DNA from: Arthrobacter sp. UNC362MFTsu5.1
GTDB taxonomy: Bacteria > Actinomycetota > Actinomycetes > Actinomycetales > Micrococcaceae
DNA length: 64,000 nucleotides
Assembly (NCBI RefSeq): GCF_000685965.1
Contig: NZ_JMLE01000016.1
Location: forward strand, 1-64,000
Reading direction: 5' to 3'
A program made the position numbers and the translations under genes. Below the pieces are notes generated by a model. The model worked only from the letters and a program-made list of their open reading frames with translations. It was not told where the DNA came from and searched no databases. Positions 38,386 to 47,649 of this stretch are shown here, in pieces. Position 1 is the stretch's first letter. Each line of letters opens with the position of its first letter.

Positions 38386-39122
38386 TGACTGCACTGCGCG
38401 GCGACGGCGGCCGTGTGCTGCACACGGGCTTTGGTGTCATCCGGGGCGTGCTGTTCGACATTGACGACACCCTGGTGGACCTCGAATACGCCATGACCAC
38501 GGCGCTGCGTGATGTCAGCGAGCATCTCCTGCCCGGCCTGGACCAGGCCGGGTGGGAGAAATTCGGGCGCATCTTCACGCACGAGACCACACACTTCTAC
38601 GACCGCTACCTGGCCGGGGAGCTGACGTTCAACGAGCAGCGGCTCCTCCGCGGCCGGGCCGCCCTGGGACATTTCGGGGTGGAACTGGAAGAGGGGGAGG
38701 AATCCCACGCGTGGGTTACGTCCTACGCTGCCCTGCAGCACGGCTATGTCCGGGCGTTCGAAGATGTGGCCCCTGTTCTGGACGCCCTCGACGCCGCAGG
38801 AATTCCGTACGGAGCGGTGAGCAACAACGTCCACGATTACCAGCGCGTGAAGCTGGATACTGCGGGGCTGCAGCGGATCCGGGTGCTGGTGGGCACGGAC
38901 ACCGTGGGCGTGCCCAAGCCGGATCCGGCCATCTACCTCGAGGGCGTACGCCTCCTTGGCAGCAATGCCGCTGAAACGCTCTATGTGGGAGACAACCGCC
39001 TGCTGGACGCGGAAGGTTCGACGGCGGCAGGCCTGCTGGGCGTATGGCTGAACCGCAGCGGTGAAACGGAGTCCGCCTTTGCCGGCCACCAGGTAGGGTC
39101 GCTCGTCGACTTGCTGGGATAG
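38385..39122 (+). CDS. HAD superfamily hydrolase
   Basis: 245 residues. Motif I is FDIDDTLVD with nucleophile Asp25 and Asp27; motif II is in YGAVSNNVHD; the motif III Lys is in VGVPKPDPAIY; motif IV is YVGDN. A helical cap covers about 35-110. Translationally coupled to gltX by a 1-base overlap. Probably a small phosphatase; substrate unknown. Confidence 0.9.
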   Translation: MTALRGDGGRVLHTGFGVIRGVLFDIDDTLVDLEYAMTTALRDVSEHLLPGLDQAGWEKFGRIFTHETTHFYDRYLAGELTFNEQRLLRGRAALGHFGVELEEGEESHAWVTSYAALQHGYVRAFEDVAPVLDALDAAGIPYGAVSNNVHDYQRVKLDTAGLQRIRVLVGTDTVGVPKPDPAIYLEGVRLLGSNAAETLYVGDNRLLDAEGSTAAGLLGVWLNRSGETESAFAGHQVGSLVDLLG

Positions 39123-39169
39123 CCCCCTGCCGGTGGCCCCGCCCGGTCCGGGCCGGGCCACCGGCGTGA

Positions 39170-40564
39170 TCACACCGGGGCGCCGGCTTTCCGCCGGTTG
39201 CGCAAGGCAACGTACGCGCCAACCGAACCAAGCCCCAGAACGCCCACCATGCCGACGGCCGTGACCGCATCGGGCTGGCCCACCATGTCGGATGGCGAGA
39301 CCGCGGCCGCACTCGAGTAGAGCGTTTCCGTGCCGGCAGCCACCTTCGCGTTCCCCTCCGCGAGCTTGCCGGACCCGGTGGCAAGCTGCGTGGAACCGGA
39401 AGCGAGCTTGGTGTTGCCCTCCGAGAGCTGTGCCGCTCCGACGGCAAGGGCCTCCGAACCGCCCAGCAGGCCGGGGTTCGCGGGATCTGCCGGATCCCCC
39501 TTGATGCCGGCATTCAGGGTTCCGGTTCCAGCGGCGAGCCGGGCGGAACCTTCGGTCATGCTTGCGGCGGCCTTGAGCAGGCCCGGGCGGTCGGGGTTTC
39601 CGGGTACGCCGTCCATGCCCACCCTGATCTTGGCAGTCCCGTCGGCGAGGAGCCGGGTGCCAAGCACAACACCGGGGTTTTCCGGATCCTGGCTGTTGAG
39701 CTTGCCGCTCAGGGTGGCAAAGCCCGCGGTCAGCCTGCCGGCCCCGGCCTGCAGTTCCCCCGTGCCGTCATGGAGCCGTGAGGCGCCGGACTGCAGCTGG
39801 GCGGCGCCGGCGTCCAGCTTGTGGGCACCTGCTGTGATCTTTGCGATCTTGTCCTTGACGACCGAGAGCGGCACGAGTCCCTGCACGGGATCGTTCGCGG
39901 CAGCCTGCAGCAGCTCCAAAGCCTGCGCAAGGGCAGCGGTCCCCGTGCCTGTTTCCGGGTTGCCGTTTGCCCCGCGGTAGCCCTTGAGCTGGTCTGTTCC
40001 GGCGGCAAGCTGGCCGGCCCCTGCTTCCAGCTTCGATGCACCGGCACTGAGCCGGGTCGCGCCGTCGGCGAGGTTGTTCTCCGCGTTCCCGGATGCAGTG
40101 GGCGTCAGCGCTGCGGAGAGCTGCACCGCGCCTGCAGCCAGTTTGCCGGCACCGTCATCGACCTTGTAGACACCCGGGGCGAGCTTCGTCGTGACGTCCG
40201 TCTCGATCTTCACCGCACCGGCCGCAAGCTTCTCGGCTCCGGCCTGGAGCTGGTCCGCGCCGGGGGCCAGCTTGTCGGTGATGCCGGCGCGGACCTTCTG
40301 CGCTCCGGCGGCGAGCTTGCCGGCCCCGGTGTCTGCCAGCGTGGCGCCGGCGGCGAGCTTCCCGGCTCCGTCCTTGAGCTGATCGGCGCCTGCGGAGGCC
40401 TGGCCGGCTCCGTCCTTGAGCCTGGATGATCCTTCGGTGATGCGGCCGGTGACCACGGTGTAGAAACCCAGCAAGGCAATAAGGAGCAAAGCAAGCAGCG
40501 CTATGGCGATCTGCTGGCCGCGTGTGCGGGGGTTCGGGGGAGCAGTGGCACGACTCTGTGGCAC
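39170..40564 (-). CDS. Membrane protein with heptad GAxxLAAGA repeats (YhgE/Pip-like coil)
   Basis: 464 residues. Membrane helix about 19-41 (IAIALLALLLIALLGFYTVVTG), then about 370 residues of seven-residue units such as LKDGAGK and LAAGAQK, with short GNPxxPG-type insertions, and a second helix near 433-455 before a basic tail. The same repeat style occurs in the extracellular part of YhgE/Pip proteins. The middle likely forms an extended coil outside the cell. No catalytic motif; function unknown. It is convergent with the HAD gene. Confidence 0.75.
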   Translation of the reverse strand: MPQSRATAPPNPRTRGQQIAIALLALLLIALLGFYTVVTGRITEGSSRLKDGAGQASAGADQLKDGAGKLAAGATLADTGAGKLAAGAQKVRAGITDKLAPGADQLQAGAEKLAAGAVKIETDVTTKLAPGVYKVDDGAGKLAAGAVQLSAALTPTASGNAENNLADGATRLSAGASKLEAGAGQLAAGTDQLKGYRGANGNPETGTGTAALAQALELLQAAANDPVQGLVPLSVVKDKIAKITAGAHKLDAGAAQLQSGASRLHDGTGELQAGAGRLTAGFATLSGKLNSQDPENPGVVLGTRLLADGTAKIRVGMDGVPGNPDRPGLLKAAASMTEGSARLAAGTGTLNAGIKGDPADPANPGLLGGSEALAVGAAQLSEGNTKLASGSTQLATGSGKLAEGNAKVAAGTETLYSSAAAVSPSDMVGQPDAVTAVGMVGVLGLGSVGAYVALRNRRKAGAPV

Positions 40565-40817
40565 GGTTGGTTCCTCTCGACGGTCCTGGCGGAAGCGTGT
40601 GTGGCCCCGGAAGCCTCCAGCCGTGATGCAGCTAACATTCCGAACAGGGCGTAGAACTGCCGGTCAGGCCGGCTTCGGGGAGGTTGTTACTCTGCGGTAA
40701 CTTACCGAGCGTAAACTTGTTTGCCCCGGAATTGCAAGGGTTTTCTCGCGGGGCGACCCGAATCGTGCGTCATCGCAGCGGGCTGGGCGTGCAGCGGAAG
40801 GGGAGTCGGGCCCCGAT
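40565..40817. other. Gene-free stretch before the tRNA pair
   Basis: No gene supported. It holds the 5' region of the repeat-protein gene (plus-strand view of GAGAGGAACC as its ribosome site) and unassigned sequence with a GTAACTTACC stretch around 40697-40706. Confidence 0.4.
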
Positions 40818-40846
40818 TTGTGCCATCCAAAACTCTCGGGTAAAGT
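40818..40846 (+). promoter_or_regulatory. Promoter of tRNA-Gln
   Basis: TTGTGC (40818-40823), 17-base spacer, TAAAGT (40841-40846). A well-spaced housekeeping promoter, about 65 bases before the tRNA. Confidence 0.65.
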
Positions 40847-40911
40847 AATTACTCGTGCTGAGGCGCTGAGAGCGAAGGTTTAGGCCTGAAAGTCCGGCCC
40901 GAAAGTTCCAT

Positions 40912-40983
40912 TGGGATATGGTGTAATTGGCAACACTACGGTTTCTGGTACCGTCATTCTAGGTTCGAGTCCTGGTATCCCAG
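40912..40983 (+). tRNA. tRNA-Gln (CUG anticodon)
   Basis: 72 bases. Acceptor TGGGATA/TATCCCA, anticodon stem ACGGT/ACCGT around TTCTGGT (anticodon CTG), GTTCGAG T-loop, discriminator G. CCA is not encoded. Confidence 0.96.
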
Positions 40984-41111
40984 CTCTGAGAAAGCTGCAT
41001 TCCGATGCGGAAGATCAGGGGTTTCGAGCGGTTTATCCGATTTGAAACACTGGCTTTGTGTGTGAAATACTCACTGAGCCTGATAGCAGAAATGCTATCT
41101 GGAAAGTACGC

Positions 41112-41187
41112 GGCCCCATCGTATAGCGGCCTAGTACGCTGCCCTCTCACGGCGGTAACGCGGGTTCGAATCCCGCTGGGGTCACCA
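41112..41187 (+). tRNA. tRNA-Glu (CUC anticodon), CCA encoded
   Basis: Acceptor GGCCCCA/TGGGGTC with one G-T pair, anticodon stem CTGCC/GGCGG around CTCTCAC (anticodon CTC), GTTCGAA T-loop, discriminator A at 41184 and encoded CCA at 41185-41187. Probably co-transcribed with tRNA-Gln, 128 bases upstream. Confidence 0.96.
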
Positions 41188-41191
41188 CTGA

Positions 41192-41228
41192 AACGGTCCC
41201 GGGCAACAGCCCGGGGCCGTTTTGTTCT
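41192..41228 (+). terminator. Intrinsic terminator after tRNA-Glu
   Basis: A 13-bp stem with one T-G pair (41192-41204 with 41209-41221), AACA loop, then TTGTTCT. Confidence 0.85.
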
Positions 41229-41249
41229 TAATTCCGGTTGTATCCTGAG

Positions 41250-41274
41250 CAGCCGCTGCAGCCGCTGCAGCCGC
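41250..41274. repeat. Short 9-base tandem repeat
   Basis: CAGCCGCTG in two full copies and one partial, between the tRNA terminator and the GTPase gene. No function is evident. Confidence 0.5.
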
Positions 41275-41315
41275 GCGGCCAGCGCCGGATTCGAGCCGGA
41301 CCAGCGCTGAACTGG

Positions 41316-41321
41316 CATGAT
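41316..41321 (+). promoter_or_regulatory. Possible -10 box of GTPase operon (leaderless)
   Basis: CATGAT followed by six bases and the GTG at 41328. Weaker than the other boxes because the first base is C. Confidence 0.35.
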
Positions 41322-41327
41322 GAAGCT

Positions 41328-43109
41328 GTGACGTCACCATCTGAGAGCTCGCCCCCGGGACCTGCCGCGCAAAACACGCGGGCGGCCGCCGCCGTGGAAC
41401 TGCTCGAAGCTGTGCGCACGGACCTTGGCGCGGCCCGGCTGCCGCTCGCACTGCCCGGCGCGGACGCCGCGCGCCTCGATATCCGGAACGCGCTGGCGCA
41501 GCTGGACGACTACATCCTCCCGCGCTTCCGCAGCCTGGACGCCCCGCTGCTGGCGGTGGTGGGCGGATCCACCGGTGCCGGCAAATCCACCCTGGTCAAT
41601 GCACTGGTGGGCCACCCTGTTACGAGGGCGGGTGCCATCCGGCCGACCACCAGGCAGCCGATCCTGCTTCACCACCCGGCGGACGCGGCCTGGTTCGAGG
41701 ACCAGCGGGTCCTGCCGAGCCTGAGCCGTATCAGGGGCACTGTTGTGGACACGCAGTTGCCCGCCAACCGGGCCGGAGCCGCGCCGGACGCTGCGTCAAT
41801 ATCGTCCCTGGTGCTGGTGGGGCACCCTGCCGTGCCGGAAGGAATCGCCCTCCTGGATGCTCCCGACGTCGACTCCGTCTCGGATGACAACCGGAAGCTG
41901 GCGGGCCAGCTGCTTGCCGCCGCGGATCTCTGGCTTTTCGTCACAACCGCGAACCGCTACGCCGACGCCGTTCCCTGGAAGCTGCTCCTGGACGCTGCCT
42001 CCAGGGACATCATGGTGGCAGTGGTCCTGGACCGGGTGCCGCCGGCAGCCGAGGCGGAGGTCAGCACAGACCTGCGCATGATGCTGCAGCGGGAGGGCCT
42101 GGGCGCGGCCCGCCTGTTTATCATTCCGGAGGTCACCCTCGACGGCCTCGGAATGCTGCCCGACGGGGCCGTGGAGCCGCTGGCACGCTGGGTGCGAGAA
42201 CTGGCAGCGGACGCCGCCGGGAGGGCCGACATCGCCCGCCGGACCCTGAACGGCACTGTTCGTGCGCTCAGCGGCCGCGTGGCCGCGCTGGCGCAGGCTT
42301 CGCTGGAACAGCAGCAATCGCGGGATGTCCTGGCCAAGGATGCCCGAGCCGCTTATCAGGATGCTGTGGCCCGGATTCTGGACGCTACCAGGGACGGCGC
42401 CCTGCTCCGGGGCGAGGTCCTTGCCCGGTGGCAGGACTTCGTCGGCACCGGGGAGTTCTTCCGCGTCCTGGAGCAGAACATCGGGCGCATGCGGGACCGG
42501 ATGGGTGCATTCTTCCGCGGTGAGCCGGCACCGGCGGTCAAGGTCGAAACAGCCATTGAAACCGGACTCCAGGCGGTCATCATCGACGAAGCCGCCACTG
42601 CGGCCGAGGACGCCGACCAGCGCTGGCGCTCCGACCCGGCAGGACGTCAACTGCTGGGCACCGACGACCTTTCCGGCACCGGCCCCGGCTTCCCGGACAA
42701 GGTGGCCGCGGAGATCCGCGCCTGGCAGGAAGCCCTCATGGAGCTCATCCGTACGGAAGGCCAAGGCAAACGGACCCAGGCCCGGTGGCTGTCCTTCGGG
42801 GTCAACGGACTCGGGGCCGCCCTGATGATCGTCGTTTTCTCGATGACCGCAGGGCTCACCGGACTGGAAATCGGCGTGGCGGGCGGCACCGCCGTCGTCG
42901 GCCAACGGCTCCTGGAAGCGGTCTTTGGCGAGGATGCGGTCAGGCGCCTCGCGAAGACTGCGCGGGAGGACCTGAACGCGAGGTGCCACAAGCTGCTGCA
43001 GGCCGAACAGCAGCGTTTCCTGGACCGCCTCGACGTCAGCACAGGCGTATCGCCGGATGTCCTCTCGGGCCATGCCCGCGCCCTTCAGCGTCTGGCCGAG
43101 TCAGCATGA
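41328..43109 (+). CDS. Dynamin-like GTPase A
   Basis: 593 residues from the GTG at 41328. G1 P-loop GGSTGAGKST (79-88), G2 region RPTTRQP, G3 LLDAPDVDS and a G4-like VVLDRVPP. A long helical region follows (about 300-480), then a paired hydrophobic segment near 489-532 (GAALMIVVFSMTAGLTG and LEIGVAGGTAVVG) and a helical tail. This layout matches bacterial dynamin-like proteins that insert in or tether membranes, such as the Streptomyces DynA/DynB pair. It overlaps the next GTPase gene by four bases. Confidence 0.82.
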   Translation: MTSPSESSPPGPAAQNTRAAAAVELLEAVRTDLGAARLPLALPGADAARLDIRNALAQLDDYILPRFRSLDAPLLAVVGGSTGAGKSTLVNALVGHPVTRAGAIRPTTRQPILLHHPADAAWFEDQRVLPSLSRIRGTVVDTQLPANRAGAAPDAASISSLVLVGHPAVPEGIALLDAPDVDSVSDDNRKLAGQLLAAADLWLFVTTANRYADAVPWKLLLDAASRDIMVAVVLDRVPPAAEAEVSTDLRMMLQREGLGAARLFIIPEVTLDGLGMLPDGAVEPLARWVRELAADAAGRADIARRTLNGTVRALSGRVAALAQASLEQQQSRDVLAKDARAAYQDAVARILDATRDGALLRGEVLARWQDFVGTGEFFRVLEQNIGRMRDRMGAFFRGEPAPAVKVETAIETGLQAVIIDEAATAAEDADQRWRSDPAGRQLLGTDDLSGTGPGFPDKVAAEIRAWQEALMELIRTEGQGKRTQARWLSFGVNGLGAALMIVVFSMTAGLTGLEIGVAGGTAVVGQRLLEAVFGEDAVRRLAKTAREDLNARCHKLLQAEQQRFLDRLDVSTGVSPDVLSGHARALQRLAESA

Positions 43110-44725
43110 GCCGGCACAGCGGAACCAGGGAGGCCTCCCGCCTGGGCTCCCGCCTGGAAGCCCTCAACGACGCACGCGAGCTCGCCGGCGGCGTAGTGCC
43201 CGACGAGGCCCTGGACGACGTGCTCCAGGTGCTCGAGCGAGCCAGTTCCCGTCGTTCTTTGTCCTCGGACCACACGGTGGTGGGCTTCTTCGGCGCCACG
43301 GGCAGCGGTAAGTCGTCGCTCTTCAACGCGGTCAGCGGCGCGGAAATCGCGACGGCGGCGGCCCGCCGCCCCACGACGTCGGAACCGCTGGCGGGTGTCT
43401 GGGGAGCGGAGGGCAGTGAGCCGCTGCTGGACTGGCTTGGCGTCACCAGCCGGCACCATTCCGCAGCGGTACCGGGGTTCGCCGATGAATCCACCGGACT
43501 GGTCCTGCTGGACCTGCCCGATTTCGACTCAACCAAGGCCGCCAACCGGGAGATCGTCCAGCGCATGGTGGGACTGGTGGACGTCCTGGTGTGGGTGCTG
43601 GACCCGCAGAAATATGCGGACGCCGCTGTGCACAACGACTTCCTGACGCCGCTGGCTTCCCACGGAGCGGTAACGCTGGTGGTCCTCAACCAGATCGACC
43701 GGCTTCCGCCCCGGGACGTCGAGCCGGTCCTGGAGTCTCTCAAGGCCATCCTTGCCCGGGACGGACTGGGCAAGGTCCAGATCCTCGGCGCCTCTGCCCT
43801 GACTGGAACGGGAGTGGACAAAGTGCGGGCAGCCATCCGCCACGTGGTGGTGCAACGGCAGGCATTGTCGCAGCGGCTGGCCGCGGACGTCTCCAAGGCC
43901 TCGGCGCAGCTTGCGGAGGCCTCCGGGGCGGGAGAGGCTGCCGGGGTCACGGCGGGCACACGGTCGCAACTGGCGGCTGAGCTTGCGGCTGCCGCCAACG
44001 TCCAGCTGGTGGTGGACGCTGTGTCGCGGTCCTACCGGCAGGAAGCCACCCGGCGCACCGGCTGGCCGCTGACCCGGTGGCTGGTCCGGTTCCGGCCCGA
44101 CCCGCTGCGGCGGCTGAACCTGCGCCGGGAGGGAGCCAGGTCCGAGGTCAACCGGACCTCGCTGCCGCCCGCGGGGGCACCGGAACGTGCCAGGACGGAC
44201 GCGGCCGTCCGGGAATTCGCGGATGCAGCCAGCGCCGGAGCCCCGGGTCCCTGGCGTGCTGCCATCCGCAGCGCGGCGCGTGAAGGCCGTGACCGGTTGC
44301 CTGACGCACTTGACCAGGCTATTGCCGGCACCGAGCTGATGGCCGGCCGGAAATCGTGGTGGTGGGGACTGTTCAACGTCATCCAGTGGCTGGCCCTCGT
44401 CACGGCACTGGGCGGCCTGGCGTGGCTGGGCGTCCTGGCCGGCCTGGCGTATCTCCAGCTCCCGGTTCCCGAGGTTCCCAGGGTGGAAGGGTGGCCTGTT
44501 CCCACACTGATGATCGCCGGGGGAGCGGTGCTTGGTATTGTGCTTGCCCTCGCCGGGAAGTTCGTGGCGGCCGCCGCTGCCGGGCTGCGGGCCGCCGCGG
44601 CCGGGAAGAAGCTCAGGACCGCCGTGGCTGCGGTCGCGGACAGGCTGGTGGTGGAGCCGGTGGAGGTGGAGGTCAGCAGGCTGAAGTCCTTCAACGCCGC
44701 GTTGAAATCCGCCCGCCGCGACTAG
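43106..44725 (+). CDS. Dynamin-like GTPase B
   Basis: 539 residues from the ATG at 43106, overlapping the preceding stop (ATGA). P-loop GATGSGKSS (63-71), G2 RPTTSEP, G3 LLDLPDFDS and G4 NQIDR. Helical middle (about 245-420), then two membrane segments near 421-450 (FNVIQWLALVTALGGLAWLGVLA) and 465-495, and a short basic tail. Probably works with GTPase A as a hetero-oligomer on the membrane, in division or envelope maintenance by analogy with DynA/DynB. Its stop overlaps the convergent DUF1697 stop. Confidence 0.82.
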   Translation: MSRHSGTREASRLGSRLEALNDARELAGGVVPDEALDDVLQVLERASSRRSLSSDHTVVGFFGATGSGKSSLFNAVSGAEIATAAARRPTTSEPLAGVWGAEGSEPLLDWLGVTSRHHSAAVPGFADESTGLVLLDLPDFDSTKAANREIVQRMVGLVDVLVWVLDPQKYADAAVHNDFLTPLASHGAVTLVVLNQIDRLPPRDVEPVLESLKAILARDGLGKVQILGASALTGTGVDKVRAAIRHVVVQRQALSQRLAADVSKASAQLAEASGAGEAAGVTAGTRSQLAAELAAAANVQLVVDAVSRSYRQEATRRTGWPLTRWLVRFRPDPLRRLNLRREGARSEVNRTSLPPAGAPERARTDAAVREFADAASAGAPGPWRAAIRSAAREGRDRLPDALDQAIAGTELMAGRKSWWWGLFNVIQWLALVTALGGLAWLGVLAGLAYLQLPVPEVPRVEGWPVPTLMIAGGAVLGIVLALAGKFVAAAAAGLRAAAAGKKLRTAVAAVADRLVVEPVEVEVSRLKSFNAALKSARRD

Positions 44726-45267
44726 CGGTCGTCCAGGGCCTGCGTGGCGTCGCGCACCTTGATCATGGTGCGAAGGTTGCGTGTGGTGGTTGTGGACTTG
44801 TAGCGGGCCTTGGATGACAGCTTGCTGAACGGGCTGTCCAGAGTGCCGCCCGCCGGCGCCAGCCACGCCATCGCTTGGGGGCCCAGGCGGTGCTGCTGCG
44901 TACCGTCCAGCCGGGAACCCGCCTCGTACAGCTCGTCCAGAACGGCTGTGTCCGAACTCAGCGTGACGTACGTGTGCGTCGTTTTGTCCTCAGCCGGGTA
45001 CGGGCACGCCTCCACGAGCGCGGCAATGCGGTCTGCGGTCAGCACCACCACCCAGGCGTCGTAGCCAAAGGCCTTACGGAGGCAGGTTTCGACGTCCTTC
45101 TTGACCGCCGCCGCGCCGAGATCGCTGGCCATCACCACGTTGCCGCTGGCCAGCAGCGTCTTGACGCCCGCGAAACCCTGTTCGTCGAGTGCACTGCGGA
45201 GGTCCGCCATTTTGATGTTGATGCCGCCCACGTTGATGCCGCGAAGGAATACCCCATAGCTGTTCAT
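44722..45267 (-). CDS. DUF1697 family protein
   Basis: 181 residues from the ATG at 45267, chosen because a TAGGCT box lies six bases upstream; a GTG two codons earlier is the alternative. The family signature is YGVFLRGINVGGINIKMADLR at the start and VKTLLASGNVVMAS next, with RNLRTMIKV near the end. Cytoplasmic, ferredoxin-like fold; function unknown. Its stop codon interleaves with that of GTPase B (CTAG), so the two transcripts converge. Confidence 0.88.
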   Translation of the reverse strand: MNSYGVFLRGINVGGINIKMADLRSALDEQGFAGVKTLLASGNVVMASDLGAAAVKKDVETCLRKAFGYDAWVVVLTADRIAALVEACPYPAEDKTTHTYVTLSSDTAVLDELYEAGSRLDGTQQHRLGPQAMAWLAPAGGTLDSPFSKLSSKARYKSTTTTRNLRTMIKVRDATQALDDR

Positions 45268-45273
45268 GGGCAC

Positions 45274-45279
45274 AGCCTA
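45274..45279 (-). promoter_or_regulatory. -10 box of DUF1697 gene (leaderless)
   Basis: TAGGCT on the minus strand, exactly six bases before the ATG at 45267. It lies at the very end of the upstream IclR gene region. Confidence 0.5.
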
Positions 45280-45280
45280 C

Positions 45281-46000
45281 TTAGTCGTTGTTCTTACGGA
45301 GCGCCTCGGTCAGCACCCGTGCAGCGTTGCAGACGACTTCGGCGTGCAGCCGGCCGGGCTGGCGGGTCAGGCGCTCGATCGGGCCGGAAATGGAGACGGC
45401 GGCAATCACGCGTCCGGACGGTCCCCGGACCGGCGCGGAGACGGAGGCGACCCCCGGCTCGCGTTCGCCGAGGCTCTGGCCCCAGCCCCGCCGTCGTACT
45501 CCCGCCAGGACGGTGGGCGTGAAACGCGCCGCCTGCAGTCCTTCGAGCAGCCGGTCGTGGTCCTCCCACGCCAGCAGCACCTGGGCGGCGGAGCCGGCCT
45601 TCATGGAGAGCTGCGTACCCACCGGGATGGTGTCGCGGAGCCCGATGGGGCGTTCGGCCGACGCGACGCACACACGCCAGTCGCCCTGCCGGCGGAAGAT
45701 CTGGGCGCTTTCGCCGGTGGCGTCGCGCAGCTGCATCAGCACCGGTCCGGCGGAAGCGATCAGCCGGTCCTCGCCGGCGGCGGAGGCGAGCTCCACCAGG
45801 CGGCTTCCCAGGACAAAGCGGCCCTGGATGTCGCGGCTCACAAGCCGGTGGTGGACCAGCGCCAGGGCAAGCCTGTGTACGGTCGGCCGGGCCAGTCCGG
45901 TGGCAGCCACCAGCTGCGCCAGAGTGGTGGGACCGGCCTCAAGTGCGTCAAGCACATGGGCCGCTTTATCGATGACACCGACTCCACTAGAATTGTCCAT
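45281..46000 (-). CDS. IclR family regulator of leucine synthesis (NdgR/LtbR type)
   Basis: 239 residues from the ATG at 46000. N-terminal winged helix (about 8-70: VIDKAAHVLDALEAGPTTLAQLVAATGLARPTVHRLALALVHHRLV with intervening turns) and an IclR effector domain (about 80-235). Divergence from leuCD is the standard setting of NdgR in Streptomyces and LtbR in Corynebacterium, which repress or tune leu and ilv genes. The dyad at 46016-46030 lies between the two starts and would give autoregulation too. The symbol is withheld because orthology was judged by context and eye only. Confidence 0.88.
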   Translation of the reverse strand: MDNSSGVGVIDKAAHVLDALEAGPTTLAQLVAATGLARPTVHRLALALVHHRLVSRDIQGRFVLGSRLVELASAAGEDRLIASAGPVLMQLRDATGESAQIFRRQGDWRVCVASAERPIGLRDTIPVGTQLSMKAGSAAQVLLAWEDHDRLLEGLQAARFTPTVLAGVRRRGWGQSLGEREPGVASVSAPVRGPSGRVIAAVSISGPIERLTRQPGRLHAEVVCNAARVLTEALRKNND

Positions 46001-46015
46001 GTAATGATATTGCCG

Positions 46016-46030
46016 TCTCAATATCTGAGA
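46016..46030. promoter_or_regulatory. NdgR/LtbR-type operator between regulator and leuC
   Basis: TCTCAATATCTGAGA: arms TCTC(A) and (T)GAGA around an AT-rich centre. It is 16 bases upstream of the regulator ATG and about 83 upstream of leuC. Confidence 0.65.
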
Positions 46031-46112
46031 TGCAAATCATTTGGCTGGCGTATTACGCGGGCGTGCTGGTTCAGTGGATGTAAACAGCCAACAGCAGTGA
46101 AGGGAGATGGCC

Positions 46113-47567
46113 ATGGCAAAGACATTGGCCGAGAAAGTCTGGGACGCGCACGTGGTGCGCAAAGGCGACGGCGAAGGTGCCAACGCCCAGCCGGACCTTC
46201 TCTACATCGACCTCCACCTGGTGCACGAAGTGACCTCGCCGCAGGCCTTCGAAGGTCTCCGCCTGGCGGGACGGCCGCTGCGCCGCCCGGACCTCACCAT
46301 CGCCACCGAGGACCACAACACCCCCACGCTGGACATCGACAAGCCTATCGCCGATCTCACCAGCCGGACGCAGATCCAGACGCTCCGCAACAACTGCCAG
46401 GAGTTCGGCGTCCGCCTGCACTCCCTGGGCGACGCCGAACAGGGCATCGTCCACGTGGTCGGTCCCCAGCTTGGCCTGACCCAGCCCGGCATGACCGTGG
46501 TCTGCGGCGACTCGCACACGTCCACGCACGGCGCCTTCGGCGCACTCGCCATGGGCATCGGCACCTCCGAGGTGGAGCACGTCATGGCCACCCAGACGCT
46601 GTCCCTGAAGCCGTTCAAGACCATGGCCATCAATGTGGAGGGCGCGCTGCGTCCGGGTGTTTCGGCAAAGGACATCATCCTGGCCGTCATCGCGAAGATC
46701 GGCACCGGCGGCGGGCAGGGCTACGTGCTCGAGTACCGCGGCTCGGCGATCCGTGCGCTGTCCATGGAAGCCCGGATGACCATCTGCAACATGTCGATCG
46801 AAGCCGGCGCCCGCGCAGGCCTGGTTGCTCCGGACCAGACCACTTACGACTACATGTACGGACGCCCGCACGCGCCGCAGGGCGCTGAGTGGGACGCCGC
46901 CGTCGAATACTGGAACACGCTCCGCTCCGAAGACGACGCAACGTTCGACGTCGAGGTGGACCTCGACGCCGACACCCTGGAGCCGTTCGTGACCTGGGGT
47001 ACCAACCCCGGCCAGGGCGTTTCGCTGTCCGCCAAGGTGCCGTCGCCGGAGGACTTCGGCGACGAAAACGCCAAGGCCGCGGCTGAACGGGCATTGCAGT
47101 ACATGGGGCTGGAAGCCGGCACCCCGATGAAGGAGATCCGGGTGGACACGGTCTTCCTGGGCTCCTGCACCAACTCCCGGATGGAGGACCTGCGCGCGGC
47201 GGCGGACATCGTCCGGGGCCGCACCAAGGACCCGAACATCCGCATGCTCGTGGTTCCCGGCTCGGCCCGGGTCCGGCTCGAGGCCGAAGCGGAGGGCCTG
47301 GACAAGGTCTTCAAGGACTTCGGTGCCGAATGGCGCTTCGCCGGCTGCTCCATGTGCCTGGGCATGAACCCGGACCAGCTGGAGCCGGGCGAACGCTGCG
47401 CCTCCACCTCCAACCGCAACTTCGAAGGACGCCAGGGCAAGGGCGGCCGCACGCACCTCGTTTCACCGGTGGTCGCGGCAGCCACTGCAATCCGCGGAAC
47501 GCTCAGTTCGCCGTCGGACCTGGACCCCGCTCCGGAGTCCGCCGCAGCCCGCAGCAGCGCTGCTTAG
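46113..47567 (+). CDS. leuC: 3-isopropylmalate dehydratase large subunit
   Basis: 484 residues from the ATG at 46113, which has AAGGGAG at proper distance; the ATG at 46107 abuts that site. [4Fe-4S] ligands are Cys352 (GSCTNS), Cys412 and Cys415 (GCSMC). [33 protein letters not shown] is the aconitase-family block. With LeuD, isomerises 2-isopropylmalate to 3-isopropylmalate. First gene of leuCD, divergent from its probable regulator. Confidence 0.97.
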   Translation: MAKTLAEKVWDAHVVRKGDGEGANAQPDLLYIDLHLVHEVTSPQAFEGLRLAGRPLRRPDLTIATEDHNTPTLDIDKPIADLTSRTQIQTLRNNCQEFGVRLHSLGDAEQGIVHVVGPQLGLTQPGMTVVCGDSHTSTHGAFGALAMGIGTSEVEHVMATQTLSLKPFKTMAINVEGALRPGVSAKDIILAVIAKIGTGGGQGYVLEYRGSAIRALSMEARMTICNMSIEAGARAGLVAPDQTTYDYMYGRPHAPQGAEWDAAVEYWNTLRSEDDATFDVEVDLDADTLEPFVTWGTNPGQGVSLSAKVPSPEDFGDENAKAAAERALQYMGLEAGTPMKEIRVDTVFLGSCTNSRMEDLRAAADIVRGRTKDPNIRMLVVPGSARVRLEAEAEGLDKVFKDFGAEWRFAGCSMCLGMNPDQLEPGERCASTSNRNFEGRQGKGGRTHLVSPVVAAATAIRGTLSSPSDLDPAPESAAARSSAA

Positions 47568-47649
47568 ATAACGCCTCTTAGGCAACACCGGCTAGCCCGC
47601 GCAGCCCAGAGCACGCAGCCCAGACCCACTCAGTACCGAAGGATCCGCC

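Noticed and set aside
45266-46888. 540-codon plus-strand frame across the regulator, the operator and leuC
   Set aside because: Spans the regulatory gap and runs out of frame through leuC; no motif.
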